A stretch of 64,000 bases of DNA from Diplosphaera chodatii (lineage: Eukaryota > Chlorophyta > Trebouxiophyceae > Prasiolales > Stichococcaceae). Made by a program: the position numbers and the translations under genes. Below are positions 1-11,899 of the stretch, one piece after another. Positions within the stretch are counted from its first letter, which is position 1; every line of letters starts with the position of its first letter. The stretch covers positions 3,038,001-3,102,000 of the forward strand of contig JAALGY010000015.1 of the NCBI GenBank assembly GCA_032358165.1, in the 5' to 3' direction. The notes beneath the pieces were generated by a model that was given only the letters and a program-made list of their open reading frames with translations, ran no database searches and was not told where the DNA came from.

Positions 1-79
1 TGCTCTGTCCGACACATGGCTGCCTCCCCTCGAGCTGGCCCGTGCACCTGCAAACATGACGGGCAGCATGTTGCTGCAG

Positions 80-518
80 GTGAAAGCCGCCTCGCAGTTC
101 TACCGATGCAGCGGTTCTTCGGACGGTCTGAAGGCGTACTGCATTCAGTGTGAACGTGTGCGGCATCATACATATATCCGCAGAAGGGAAGCACCCTCAC
201 CGTCAGAAGTTCCACCAATCAAGCGGTGTGCAAGCTGTGGCGAGGTGAGCGAGCACCTGTGTGCAAGGCTTGCGGGTGACAGCTGCCGGATGGCAGGAGG
301 TCATGCCCACTGATTTGGCATGAGAATACTAGCAATCAAATCGCATGGTGTGCATGCAGGCGAAACCCGCTCGGATGTTCTATGCGTGCCAGAGCGCGCA
401 GGATGGATTGCAGCGATGTTGCATGCTGTGCCAAATGGACTCTAGGAACGCCGCAAGAGCAGACAGGCGCAAGGTTCATGACCTCGGAAGCAGTGCATCT
501 GCACCTGGCGGTTTGTGA
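80..518 (+). CDS. Four-cysteine module protein, 3' end (5' end beyond the window)
   Basis: Two exons are visible, 80..244 and 360..518, joined in phase 0; an acceptor (TTGCTGCAG) precedes base 80, so more exons lie to the left. The product shows modules of the form CxxC-x(9-11)-F-x(7-9)-(D/T)G-x(3-4)-C-x2-C. The first begins after its own CxxC (VKAASQFYRCSGSSDGL, then YCIQC). The second starts at KRCASCGE, is interrupted by the intron right after CGE, resumes at AKPARMFYACQSAQDGL and ends RCCMLCQ. A short tail ends at TGA 516-518. Paired cysteines suggest zinc binding; function is unknown. The first exon (165 nt) matches in length and pattern an exon of the minus-strand gene at 2295-3744, so the two are paralogues. 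Confidence 0.6.
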
Positions 519-2294
519 GGCAGTGTGCTATGAACGTGGTGGCAGTGAACGTGGTGTCAGTGTGGTGGCAAAACAACATGCACACGTTATGTCACTTTGG
601 TACACAACGATATTGAGGGCGGAGCATCAGAGCTACGGACTATTGCGTCCACAACTGTGCCGATGGACCAGGCTGATTCGAAGAGCACTGATTGCGCTCA
701 CAACACCATCCAATACAAGCTAGCCTTTCGGCAACACTACCCAATGCCTGCCATGTTGTCAAGTATGTGTCGAAGAGTCCAGACACCGTGTGGCAGGTGT
801 GAACCAGTCCACCCCCAACTCGCAACACGATTGTACCATTCAACCCGCCGTGCTACCGTCTCAGCAACAGCCGCCGCTGCTAAACCAGGCTTTATGCTTG
901 ACATGCATAGTGCGTTGAGCGACTTGCCACGAGCACACGCCGCTGGAACTGCATTCAAGGTTCTGATTCGCCTGTATCAGGCGCTAGCATGCTGCGCGGC
1001 GAAAAAACAACAGGCACCCGCCATCGCTGACAACGCACTGCCACCCAAATGCATCAGGCCGACTGCAACCGCACAGCCCGTAGCGCTGATCGACGGTTCC
1101 AGGCCCTTCGCTGGCTGGCCGTCGAGCTGTGCTGGGCCGAGGGCGCAGACTGAGGTGGCGGGTCCTAGTGGCATATATCGCCACTGCTTGAGCGGCCAGC
1201 TCCGTCAGGGTGCTTAGCGAGACGACAGGGCCATGCAACGCTGCTGCTGCAGGGTTTTTCTGCTGCAGCTTCTGGGGTGTTTGCTCCGCCGCTAGCTCCG
1301 TGGGCTGAGGGCGCGGAGCCGAGCAGACCAGGCCCACAGCTGCAGTAGGGCTGAGCCCTGTCATTCCTGTAGCCCCGCATCTCTGCCGCCGCTGCCGCTG
1401 CTGAATGACAGCAGCCCCGCCCATGGACCGCTGCAGGGCTGCTAGTGACGGGGCCGGTGCCGCTGACGGTGGCGGCGCCGTAGTCTAGGGTCTGCCGAGC
1501 CCGAGGGCTGCCTGGGGGCTGCCACCAGGACGGACGACCAGGCCGGCAGCGCCGATGCTCGGGGCCTCCCTCGCCCTGGCGCTGCCCCTGGCGCCGCTGC
1601 AGTCACCGAAGCCCGCCGCCGTGGGTCTGCCTGCGGGCCATCCAGGCTATGCATGCGTCTGTGCTCATCTTGCGCAATAGGTGTCGCCGCCGTCAGGCAA
1701 GGCAGCCGTTCCCTGGCGCCCCGCAGCCGCGTCGCTGCCAGCGTGTGCTGTGTTGGCTGTGCTGGCTCAGGAACAAGGTGCTGCTGGGTCGGCGCCATGG
1801 GCCGGCTGCGGCGCTGCCCTGGCTGCAGCCTTGCCGCCAGAACCTGCACCGGAGTAATACCGTTGCCACGGCTTTTTGAACCTGCGACAGCTGCTGCGTG
1901 CGCAGCAGGTGGAGCACAGCCACACGCACAAGAGAGAGCAGCAATATCTTTACTCATTTATTTTTGTCCACCAAGCTTGCTGTCATCCCAGGATGCTCGA
2001 CAACCCAATCGCTCGGCCTCAAGCAGGCGTGATGACGCACCTTGCTCTGTTTGGCTCGTGCGTCGCCGCTGAACAGCATCTGCAGTGCAAGCCCTGCATT
2101 GACGCACCAGCCCGTACATCGACCTGCGGCGCTTGTGGAACTCCCCAGGGGTTTTGTACTGCATGCACCACGCATTGCAGTAAAGAATGCAAAGGAGTGT
2201 CTACCTCATCCAGGGCTCTGTCCACAGCACACAGACCGGCACATTCGCACCTCTTGCATTGGCTCTGTTTGTGGACGACATACCTTGTGCGGTT
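519..2294. other. Intergenic stretch with low-complexity open frames
   Basis: I see no gene I can support. Minus-strand frames between 984 and 1957 stay open for 140-170 codons and would encode Gln/Pro/Ala/Arg-rich protein, but the opposite strand is also open, as expected of GC-rich DNA. No family motif, signal peptide or convincing splice chain was found. The part near 1960-2290 is probably flank of the module gene that ends at 2295. Confidence 0.35.
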
Positions 2295-3744
2295 TTATCT
2301 GTCCTTCTGGCGTTCCCTGAATTCCTTCATGCAAAGTATGCATTCGCGGTCCAATCCGTCTGCCAAGCGGCGCCTCAGCCAGAACTGGTTAGGAGACTTC
2401 AGCTGCACCGTGACATCAAGCTGTGTGGCTGCAGGCCAGAGACTCAGTTGTGGCTGAAGGCTCATGACAGCCTTTCATGCTGCCCACTTTGACGAAATGG
2501 CATACATGAAGTTCAGACTCACTATGCCACAAGTTGGACACTGCTTCAAAGGAGGAGCCGCTGACTGCGGGGGTGCTAGCCTGCCCTTGCAATAAGCTTT
2601 GTTAAGTCGCCTGTGACAGTCGTGGCAGTAGCTGTTCAGCCCATCCCTGCATCTGATATTTTTGAAAAACTGCGCTGCTTTCTTCACCTGCAGCAAGATG
2701 TCGTTCGATTGAGGCACATGCCTGTTGATCCACACATCGCTGCACACAATGCTCTGAGCAATGGCAGGGCCTATGATCATCGCAGGTGAGGGAGCACACA
2801 GATCGTGTCGGCGCTTGTGTAGCACTGGTCAACGCCAAAGCGGCAACAGGCTCACCTCGCCACATTTCATGCACTCCTTTTCAGTTGGCAAGCCTGTATC
2901 AAGGACTACCACACGAGCTGATTCGTGCTCTGACGCACAAGCCCTGCGGAAGCTGCCAGCAGTGCCTCAGGTGCTATCATGTATGGCAGCACATGGCGAC
3001 CACGCACGACGACGTGTGGCATGCACAAGCTTGACTTGCGCATGATTGCCCTGGATCTGCGAGTTGAGCAGAGGTGACGTGCAGTTTCCACCTGAAGCAA
3101 CACACACAAGAGCAGGATGCTGGCAAGAGCCTGACCTGCACTCGTACCGACGCCCAGTCACATTGTCGCGGTTGATCGCAAAGAAGCTGGCAGGCAGCTC
3201 CAGGCCACAGAATTTGCACATCTGCGGCTCCTCGGTGGGCGGGTTGCCAGCCGCTGCTGTTTTGTTGGACCTGCAGGGTTCCAGCTAACTCCACGGTCGA
3301 CCCAGCAGCCTGCCTGCATGTTGCATCACCTCTACCAACAGGACGACTCCTGCTTTTTCAGGCAGAGGTACGCCCACACAAGATGCCACTGTGCAGCAGC
3401 AGTTCCGTGTGATGACCCAGGCTTGTTCTGTGCAGTATACATCCTGCCGAAGCGTCCTGTCACCTGGTTCTGTGGGGCCATCTGTCGGCATTAATCTCCG
3501 CACGGCAGCCAAGGCACAACGGCCTTCGACCGTCCGGCGACGCTTTCATGCGCGGAAACAGTCGCAGCGGATACGTCTTGCTGCAATGCTGGCAGGACTT
3601 GCCGCTGCCGGCGCTGTCTGGCTGCCTGCCAGCCTGCTGTGCAGTGGCAGCCGGCGTTGCTGCGCAACACGCTGCTGCTGCCGCCCCATCCTCTGCTGCG
3701 ACGCCACGACCCATCAGCTGGCCCTGCAGATGGAACATCCTCAC
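2295..3744 (-). CDS. Four-cysteine module protein, five exons, four modules
   Basis: Exons (minus): 3744..3464, 3270..3136, 2943..2856, 2687..2523, 2402..2295, with compatible phases and stop TAA at 2295-2297. The protein (about 258 aa) carries four modules: KSCQHCSKTYPLRLF...DGRRPLCLGC; QMCKFCGLELPASFF...TGRRYECRAC; KECMKCGEVKKAAQFF...DGLNSYCHDC; KQCPTCGI-LKSPNQFW...DGLDRECILC. Introns cut through modules: after CxxCGE in phase 0 (donor 2856), after CxxCGI (donor 2523), and inside the second CxxC of module 2 (donor 3136). An Ala-rich leader of about 45 residues precedes module 1; start ATG 3744 is the first in frame, but an upstream exon cannot be excluded. The pattern resembles small four-cysteine zinc-binding units found beside HNH-type nucleases, but no HNH catalytic motif is present. 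Function unknown. Confidence 0.6.
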
Positions 3745-5007
3745 TGCATGGCATGCTGATAAGCTCCTGACTAAGACATATGCTGTTCTGACATGGTGTC
3801 CGCTTTGTATAGCTGCTGCAAGCCCACCTTCGCGTACAGGTTTTGGGGGTCTGTCGCCTGATGCACCGCTGCCTCGGCAGATGTGGCAGCTAGATGATGC
3901 TTGCGTCCATGAAATTCGTTGCCGCTGGTGGTGGTGATGCGGTTGCCACGAGCTTTGCCCTTCATGCTGTCAAGTGCATAGTGCTGCGCCTCTATGTGCA
4001 GGCGGGCTGTGTGCGAGAGCAGGCAGCCGCGGAAGTGGCAGCGCCGCTGCTGCCGTGCGCATGTGGCTTGAGGCGATTGCACTGGGCAGCATCCCGTGCG
4101 CTGTGTGGCCAGCCGCCCTGCAGCTGATGGTGCAGCTGGGCTGACCAAGTGCATGCTGCCAGGAGGTCCTGTCCCACTGGCTCCGCCTGCAAGGGGCAAT
4201 ACGCCGCAGCCTGCGCATGCTGGGGATAGTGAGCGGTGCAGCGATCAGCTGGCACTTCAGTGAGCACACGTTATGCGGATCCAGCCCACGTGCAGAAGCT
4301 CCAGCAGTGAGAAACCGTCACTGGAAGGGTTGCACACCGATGCTCGTTGCTGGCCGGCACGTTGGGCTGTTAGGAGATGAGCGGTTGCATCAAATCCTTT
4401 AGTGGCTAACCGAGCACTGGTGGTCTCTGCTCCACGGCTGCCAGCTCAAATGGCAGTGCTGCATGAACTTGCCAGTCTCAGCCCTTTGCACCACCAAATA
4501 CATCGTAATTGTTGTTGCACCTTGCATGAGCGTGAGGTTGCAGATCAAGGCAAAGGTGTATATACCCTCAGCGGTGTGATGTGCAACACTGCAACACTTG
4601 TCAGCATGCAGCCATGTCGCTTGCAGTGGATTTGCCACGCTGTGTGCTGCACAGGACTGCCTGAGAGAGATGGTGTGTCACATGGCATGCCGGGCATGCA
4701 CGTGCAGACGTGCTGCATCTAGCAGTGCTGCTTGTGCTTCACTGTTTCCCCATGCGATGAACTCATTATCGCTCATACAGCAGGCCTGTGTTGTACGAAC
4801 ATGGAAGCCTCTGCGCCAAGGCGTCCTCTGGTGCGCTGCGAGGCAAGCTGCCTTCAGCATCCCGGTTGCGCCTGGGACAGCGCATGCATGCATGCGCAGC
4901 ATGGTGTTACAGTACGAGTCCTCCTTCCAGGTCAGCTTTGTTGAAACCATTTACAGCTTTTGAACCGCAACACGCAAGGCAGATCAATCGTGAGCCGAAG
5001 ACTCCCT
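3745..5007. other. Intergenic, no supported gene
   Basis: A minus frame at 3771-4199 is open but has no recognisable domain or module. The right end is 3' flank of the minus-strand coiled-coil gene. Confidence 0.4.
4951..4955 (-). terminator. Possible TGTAA polyadenylation signal
   Basis: The plus strand reads ttaca, i.e. TGTAA on the minus strand, about 55 nt past the proposed stop of the coiled-coil gene at 5008. TGTAA is the common chlorophyte poly(A) signal. A five-base match alone is weak. Confidence 0.3.
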
Positions 5008-8000
5008 TCATCCCGCATTTATCAGCGAGCTGGTGCCATCCTGGTGCCTAAAAGACCGCAGCGATGGCATCCGCACCGTCGTCACGTCGTTGGAAGAAGC
5101 TCCTGATACAAGCGCAGCAGGCGGCTCGGTCCAGCTAGGTTTGCCAATGTGTGGCGTGCGCAATTATATATGCACATGCTCACAGCACACTGTACCCTGC
5201 AGCAGGAAAGCAAGCCGTTACCTGAACAGGCCGCGCCGTCGCTGCTTTGTGGGCGACGGCGGCTGTGACACAGGCGCGCTTGCACGTCGCAGCAGCGGCC
5301 CTGCAGACAGTCGCTGTGGCGCTGCAGTCTCGCTGCTCGTTTGTGCATGTCCCACGGCCAATGCGGGGGCGTGGGGCATGTTGATTGCTGCGCTGCCGCT
5401 ACTGGGCGCCCGCTGGGGCGGCTGTGCTGCCCAGCTGCGGCTGCGGCGCAGGATGCCCTGTGGCAAGCGCATCACATCTGGCAACGACTCAGCACCACCG
5501 CCTTTGCGGCCGCTTTGCAATGCAGGTGGCTGAGCAGCATCAGCTGCCTGAAACCCGCCGCCGCCGACGTGTGCAGGGTGTCGCGCCTCTTGCTGCGTGC
5601 CACTGCCCTGCCGCCCAGGCTCCTCGGCTGCTGCGTGCACCGTCAGCACATCGGCAGCCGGCTGACCGCTGTCAGGTGAGACGTCCAGACTCCCCGCTGG
5701 TGTGGTTTCAGCAGCTGCCGCTGCTGCGCCTGCCTGCATGGCATCTCCAGTGTCAAAAGCCGCAGCTGGCAGGCCATGGCTCGACGGCAGCGTGTTGCCG
5801 TGGCCGTCCATCGTCGGCCCGCGGCTGAAGATGGGCTGGTCATCGCCGTCAGCGCCTGTGCTGCTGCGCTTCCTGCTGCCGCTGCTATGGTGCACATGGG
5901 CAGCAGGCGACGGCAGCAGGCCTGTGTTCATACAGCAACAACCATCGCCACGCCATATTGTAGGCAACTGACGAAGAAATGGCTGGAATTGTCCCAGTGT
6001 CACACCAGCGGCACATCAAGGTCATGCACACACACAGGCCTTGCCTGCTTGGCTGCTGCTGAGTGGTTCGCTGCCGCCGCTGGAGTCTGACAGGCGCTGG
6101 CGCAGCACGTCGGCAATGGGGCTGTGCGGGAAGCGCTGCAGGAATGCCGCCGCCCGCTCGTCAGCAATGTTGAGCACCGCCGCCAGCTGCGACCATGGCA
6201 TACTGGCTCCAGTGCCAGCACCCTCACCCTGATCGAACGTGCCCGCGTTCGATGCTGCAGGGCTGCCAGTGGGGGCAGCGCCAGCAGCAGAGGCGGTGCT
6301 GGTGCCCGGGTTGGATTGCTGAGCTGCAGAGCTGCCGCCGCTGCCCTCAGGGAAGATGAACAGGCTGGCTGCGCCGCTAATGGATGGCTCCCTGGCTTTG
6401 ACAACAGGGTCGCTGCTGCTGCCGCCTCCTGCTGATGCAGATTTCACTGCAGGGTGCCCCGCAGGGATCTGCCGCCGCTTGGCGCCATAACTATTCACTG
6501 CAAAACCTGAGCCTGGCTTAGCAGCTTTGACATGCCGCTGAGGCTGCGGCTGCTGCCGTCCTGATCTGCTGGGCGGCCTTGCTGAGGGGGTGTCATCAGG
6601 CGACTGCTGTGACGCTGCTGCCGCGCCGCCTTGGCTGTCTGGCCTCACAAACCTGTAACAACGATGCCCAGTACTGACGATGATGTCTGGTCATCCATAA
6701 TCCAACGGGGACGAATCACAGCCAGACATCCCGGCCAGAAGCCCCCCAGCAGGCCTTGCAGACGTGCAGCAGCGTTTCCGCTCACACAGAGCTGGCCGGC
6801 AGCTGCGCCGCAGGCGTCCAGGGCCGGCTGCCGGTTCCGGGTGCTGGACCTGCAGGGTTGGCTGATGATCGCTGGTGGTGGCCCGGGGTGGCAGCCGCCG
6901 CCCTGTCCCGATCTGCCTCTGCCACAGCAAAGCGCCGCTGCAGGTCTGCCACCTGCAGGATCAAAGCTGCAGGCTAAGGGAAAAACAAGGGCAGTAACCT
7001 GATTCTCTTCCGAAGCCTGCCCTGCAGCATCAGCAGCCTGCTGTGCAATTGATGCAAGATGCACCTGTGCAGCGAGCGCAGCTGTTGCTGTGGCGGCCTC
7101 TGCCGCTACTGCCGCCCGGAACTCTGAAACACCTGGGTGCTGCTGACCTGGCTGCTGCGGTTCTCCCGGCGGCCCGAGTGGTGCTTGTCCAGAGCTGTAG
7201 CTGTCAAGCCTGATGGGGCTGTGTACCGCCATGCTTTCAGCGTCACTGCCGGCAAGCTTGTCCCGTAAACTGGATAGTTGAGCCTCGGAGAGCATAGCAG
7301 GTCCACCGTAAGCAGATGCAAACTGATGTGTCGACTGTTCTGATGCTGCAGACTGTCCCACAGCGGCAGGGTCGCGCAGCAGGTGCTGCACCGGCGGCAG
7401 CGGCGGCACTGCAACAGAGGCGTATCTGCTGAGCGGCCCCTGTTGGTCGCTGAGTGTAGTATTGGCACCCGCCATGCCGGCTGCATTCGCAGCTCCCCTG
7501 CTGTGAGGACGTCCCGAGGCAGCAGACTGGAGACGTCCTGAGGACTGGCGGCTGGGCGGCCCTGGTAGGCCCCGTCTGCTTCCTGCTGCCACCGACTGCG
7601 GCTGCTGCCCGGGCGCAGCCGGCGCCCGGGCCTGGGCGGCGCCCTTCTGAGAGTCTGCCTGCTGCTGGCGCCGGGGCTTCATGAAGATCTGGATGCCGGG
7701 CTCGCCGCCCTCACTCTGCCGCGACTTCCGCCCACCCTGCAGCATGCAGAGTGCTCAAACAGCTCAGGCACGGGCGCCAGACGCTGTGCTCAGCCGCTGC
7801 GCCTCAGCCGCTGCTCTTACCGCCAGCGCTGTGACAAAGCTCGAGCACCTCAGCTACCATTCCTAGGTGCTGGCTATGTGTATGTGGTCAATGTACAATC
7901 ATGCTCAGTTTAAAGGTCACCATGCCGCCAGTGGCGCCGCCCGACTTGGCCGCCTCCGCCGCACGCTCCGCGGCCTGCTGCTCTGCCAGCCGCGCGCACT

Positions 8001-9838
8001 CCGCCGCGACCTTGGCCTCCTCGGCCGCGTCCAGCTCCAGCTGCCGCCGCCGCTCCTGGATCTGCATCGGAGACGAGAGCAAAGAGTCATGTCTGGCATT
8101 TGCTGACAAACCTGCAAGGCGTCAGAAAGTGTATGGTGGACCGGCCCCTGCCAGGAACACCATCCGAGATCAGTCATATGTCTCTGCCGAAGTGGCAGCA
8201 AAGTCGGGCAGGCATGCAGCCGCTGCAGACGCATCGTGGTCTGGACGGCACTCCAGAGCACTCTGACATGGTAGCACAGGCTTGACGACCCTCACCCTGC
8301 TGGCCTGCTTCTCTGCGATCTGCTGCTTCAGGTCGGCCTCTAGTCGCGACCGGTTCTCCGCCTTGGCCGCCGCCATCTGCTCCTGCCGCGCCCCGAAGCC
8401 CAGCACGCCGTCCGCGCCGATGTCCCCGCCACTACCCTGCAAGGCAGCCAGGGAGGCTGGTATTCGTCAATCTGCCGCATCAGGCTATGTGGTGTTGCTG
8501 CCTCTCCCACGTTGTCTGACAGCTGCAGGTGGCAACTGCAATGGGTGCCTGGGTTGTCAATGGTGCGTGCGTCATCTGCAGGCCATGCTACCAAATGCTC
8601 ACTATGTGCGACAGGGGCTGTGTAGTTGCTGCCGGTAAGGACACAGTCTGCAGCAGCCTGCAGCAACGCCCATACACCCCTGCATAGAAGGCAGGCAGGC
8701 GCTCAGGATTGCCGGGAGTACATACCTGCAGCTGGTCGTTGGGGTTGCCGCGGCGCCTGCCAGTTGATACATGCTGCTGCGGCGGCTGCAGACCGGCTGC
8801 CGCAACTGGCTGCTGCATGCCAGCACTTGCATCAAGCCCACCAGCTGTCGCTGTCATCAAACGTCTTGTGTTGCTGAGATCTGCCCACAGTTGCTGATGC
8901 CGAGTGCTGGCAGGGCTGACATCGCTGTCAACGGGTCCCACATCACCTAGCCACTGCTGTGGGCTGTAAGACGGCGGTGGCGCCAGCAAATCGAGATGCT
9001 GCCCAGTGTAGTCTGCTGCAGATGGCATCAGCGGCAGCTGCTGCTGCTGCTGCTGCCTCGGCGCAGGTAGCAGCAGAGGCTGCGCCGCTGCAGGCGCCAC
9101 CAGAGCAGGAAACGACGCTTGCCTGCCATCGCTGACTGGCAGCGTGCCGATGGGCACAAAGCCACGCTTGGCGGCGGCCACAACAGCCGGCGTGACCACG
9201 ATGCTGCTGCTGAGACGCGGCTGAGCAGCAGGGGTGCTGCTGTCCGGTCGATGCATGTAGCTGTCGAGCGAAGCTGGTTGGCTACTGGTGTTGCCAGGCT
9301 GCCTGCTGTCGACTGCTGCTGCCTGGTGCGGTTTTTGGCCGCTGTATCCCCAGTCTGCCGGGTACGGCGCTTCTGGCATGTCAGCCTGATAGCCTGCTGG
9401 GTCGTACACCGCATCAGCTGCTCTGCCAGTGGCCCAGTCGGTGCCCCTGACATACATCGACTGCATGTCGTCGAGGGCGGACTGGCTGATGACCTGCTGC
9501 TGTGCGGGAGCATCTGCAGGCCCACTGCCAGCAGGGCCAGGCCTTGGCACATAGTCACCACCCGTATGGGTCCTATCGCCGTCTCTGGCACCACCACCAC
9601 CTCTCCCAGCAACCTGCTCCGCTGCAGGGGGGCCGCTGCGGGTGCCAGGGCGGCGTCCGGCGCTGCTGGGTAGGCCCCCGGCAGCGCCCGCTCGGCCACC
9701 AGCTGCACCAGACGTCTTGCCGCCACTGCGCCACCTGCTGGCCGCGGATGGTGCATAACGTGCTGGATTTGCAGTGGTGGCGCCTGAAGCTGTCCTGGCT
9801 GCATCCTGACCCTGCGTACGACGAGCATGCGTTAACAT
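5008..9838 (-). CDS. Large Ala/Gln/Ser-rich protein with charged coiled coil
   Basis: Eight exons (minus): 9838..8726, 8436..8296, 8061..7921, 7736..6999, 6952..6786, 6652..6045, 5921..5222, 5134..5008; phases agree and give about 1244 aa. Most of the protein is low-complexity (Ala, Gln, Pro, Ser, with a six-Gln run coded near 9037-9056). The exons at 8436-7921 encode a charged helical segment (RLEADLKQQIAEKQASR, IQERRRQLELDAAEE) of about 90 residues, predicted coiled coil, loosely like CCDC66/CSPP-type centrosomal proteins; this is resemblance only. Near residues 740-820 lies a short ordered motif, FLQRFPHSPIADVLRQRL. The exon 6/7 junction needs a GC donor (AG|GCAAGG at 6045). The last exon is least certain: without splicing the frame stops at 5218. 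The 5' end is duplicated at 13808-14056. Confidence 0.5.
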
Positions 9839-11147
9839 CTTGGCCTCCTTCAGCCGGAAAGAGTTTCCACACAGCGATGTTCGTTTGACACTCTTGCAGT
9901 GTGAACTGGATACATTGCGTGCTGTGTGCTGCTCGAAGGCTTCCGGCTGCACACCTGATGGCGGTGCGCTTTGATATCGGTGGCACCCCAGCTGAGCAGC
10001 GAGCGCATGCGGCCGCCGCTCCCCGGCCGTCTTGACATAACGTAGTGCCTGTTGGGTAGTATGTAAGGAATGATTGTCCTAAACAACCCGCAGCGGCAAT
10101 GCTACGGTGCCACGGCACCAGATGCAGCAGCAGATGCGCACACGGTTGATTGCCCGAGTGCGTGGCTGACAGTCAAGGCAGACATGTAGTCACTCAACGA
10201 TTGCCAAATATGCGTGCTGGGGCGTCTAGTCTGTAGGACTAGTGTCAATGACGATCGGCTGCGTTTGCAGATGCAGTGCACCAGCAGAGGGCGGATGCAA
10301 GATCGTCTGCTGAAGCCCCTGCCTGTATCGGAAGACATGCAGTGCCGGATCGCAGTGACTTGGGAAGCGTCACGGACCGCGCCAGAAGCGAAACTCTGCT
10401 GTGAAGTGAAGCGGGGCAAAAGGCGGGAGACTCATTTAGGGGTAGTTAAAGAACTTCTTCTTCTTTAACTACCCCTAACTCATTTCTGGGCAGCCATGCA
10501 CGTGCTGCAGATCCTGGAGATTCACATCTGAGAGGCAAAGCGACGCACCAGTGACACATTTGCCTGCACAAAGCATCACACAATGCGACTGTCGCAGCTT
10601 GCACCATTCTGCATTGGTTCAGCTTGCACAACCGAGTAGCTGCAACCTGGGTTCACTAAAGCGAATGCGGGTCAATGTTTGCTGCATGCATGAGGTAGTT
10701 GGGTGCAGAACTTGTCTACCGCCAGCTGTTGCTGCGATATATAGATTAGCATGCCCACGTACTCGTCACCGCCTCGTTGCAGCAGCCACGAGGCCATGCC
10801 GCCGTGGTGTGCACGCTCAGGATATACGGGTGCAGTGCAGCAAAGTTGGAGCAAAACATGCTACATGCAGCAGGCAGGTGCCTCTTGCGGGTCGGCGAAC
10901 AGCAGCACAGCAAGATACGGCGCACAATGCTACAAGCTGTCAGCCGGACCCTTCCACTGCGCACGATGCGCATGCGGAGGTGTGATCACAATGCAGCCGT
11001 GTGCAAGCACCACGTAGGCAGACACGCGTTGAAGTTGAGGTCACGTCAAGCACCAAGCTAGTATGATTACAGGGGTAGCTGCAGCCTGCTGTAGGACATC
11101 ATCACATTGCCAGATCTCCTCAGCCGCTGAGCTATGCACGAGTCAGC
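9839..11147. other. Duplicated spacer between divergent genes
   Basis: This spacer separates the coiled-coil gene start (minus) from the module gene start (plus) and should hold both promoters. It is recognisably similar to 14057-15328. Open frames at 10551-10985 and 14672-15166 share a C-terminal stretch but match no family; I treat them as chance frames. A palindromic insert lies at 10430-10485. Confidence 0.45.
10430..10485. mobile_element. Miniature foldback insertion with direct repeats
   Basis: Perfect 18-nt inverted arms (10436-10453 and 10461-10478) flank a 7-nt loop. The unit sits between two copies of actcattt (10430-10437 and 10478-10485, overlapping the arms by one or two bases). 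In copy B the same place (between GGGAGACT and CTGGGCAG) holds only a few bases, so this is an insertion in copy A after duplication. No coding capacity. Confidence 0.6.
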
Positions 11148-11899
11148 ATGAGGCTGTCTCAATGGCACGCACAGGCCACCAGGACCTGCGTGCAGTGTCA
11201 CGAGGCGTACCCCGCGCGCTACTTCCGAGCGGTGGCCAACGCTCCAGACGGGCTGCACATCCTGTGCCGGGGTTGCTGGTCAGAAGAATGCGAGAGGTAG
11301 GTTCTCAGGATTCGTCCCGCACCACTGCTCCTTTCCACACAGCCACACGGTGCATCATGCACTTTTGCTGTGTGGGATCCTTGGGGCGTCTCATGCGCAG
11401 GCGACGAGGCACTTTCAGGGCTGAGCGGGCCACGGCAGACGCAGTGGGTCGGAAGGTCTGCCGCGGCTGTCAGCTGGATCTGCTGGCCTCGCACTTCCCA
11501 AGATCCCAAGATTGCGCAGACGGGCGTAAACCCCGATGCAGGACATGCACTGCCCAGAGGGGCGCACAGCGACCGCGCCACCAGCCAGCAGTCGCACAGC
11601 AGCAGTGTGCAAAGTGTCGGGAGCTGCTGCCAGCCGTGGACTTTTACAGAAGTCCGAGTAACAGCACCGGCCTTTCCAGCAAGTGCCGCAGGTGCGTCGG
11701 ATCGGCAGGAAGTGTGCGAACTCGCGCCAGACAGCCGCCATCATTCCAGCCCCCAGCACAGCTCACATGCCCAGCGTGCGGTTTGAGCAAGGACAGCAAA
11801 GACTTCTCCGTTTGCAAACACACCGCCTTTGGGCGCTACGACATGTGCAAGAGCTGCAAGGCAGAGGGTGAGAGGCGCCGATATGCGAGCTGTGCATAG
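11148..11899 (+). CDS. Four-cysteine module protein, copy A
   Basis: Two exons, 11148..11296 and 11419..11899 (donor AG|GTAGGT, acceptor TTTCAG, phase 2), give 209 aa. Four modules: RTCVQCHEAYPARYF...DGLHILCRGC; KVCRGCQLDLLASHF...DGRKPRCRTC; QQCAKCRELLPAVDF...TGLSSKCRRC; LTCPACGLSKDSKDF...FGRYDMCKSC. The start is the ATG of MRLSQWHAQATRTC; the frame is open somewhat further upstream, so an extra 5' exon is possible. The aligned gene at 15329-16074 keeps every cysteine, showing both copies remain intact. A nucleic-acid or protein-binding zinc role is inference; no catalytic motif is seen. Confidence 0.65.

Noticed and set aside
984..1957. Possible minus-strand gene of 300 or more codons in two frames
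   Set aside because: Frames on both strands are open, composition is low-complexity, and no splice chain or motif links the pieces; kept only as a note under the intergenic feature.
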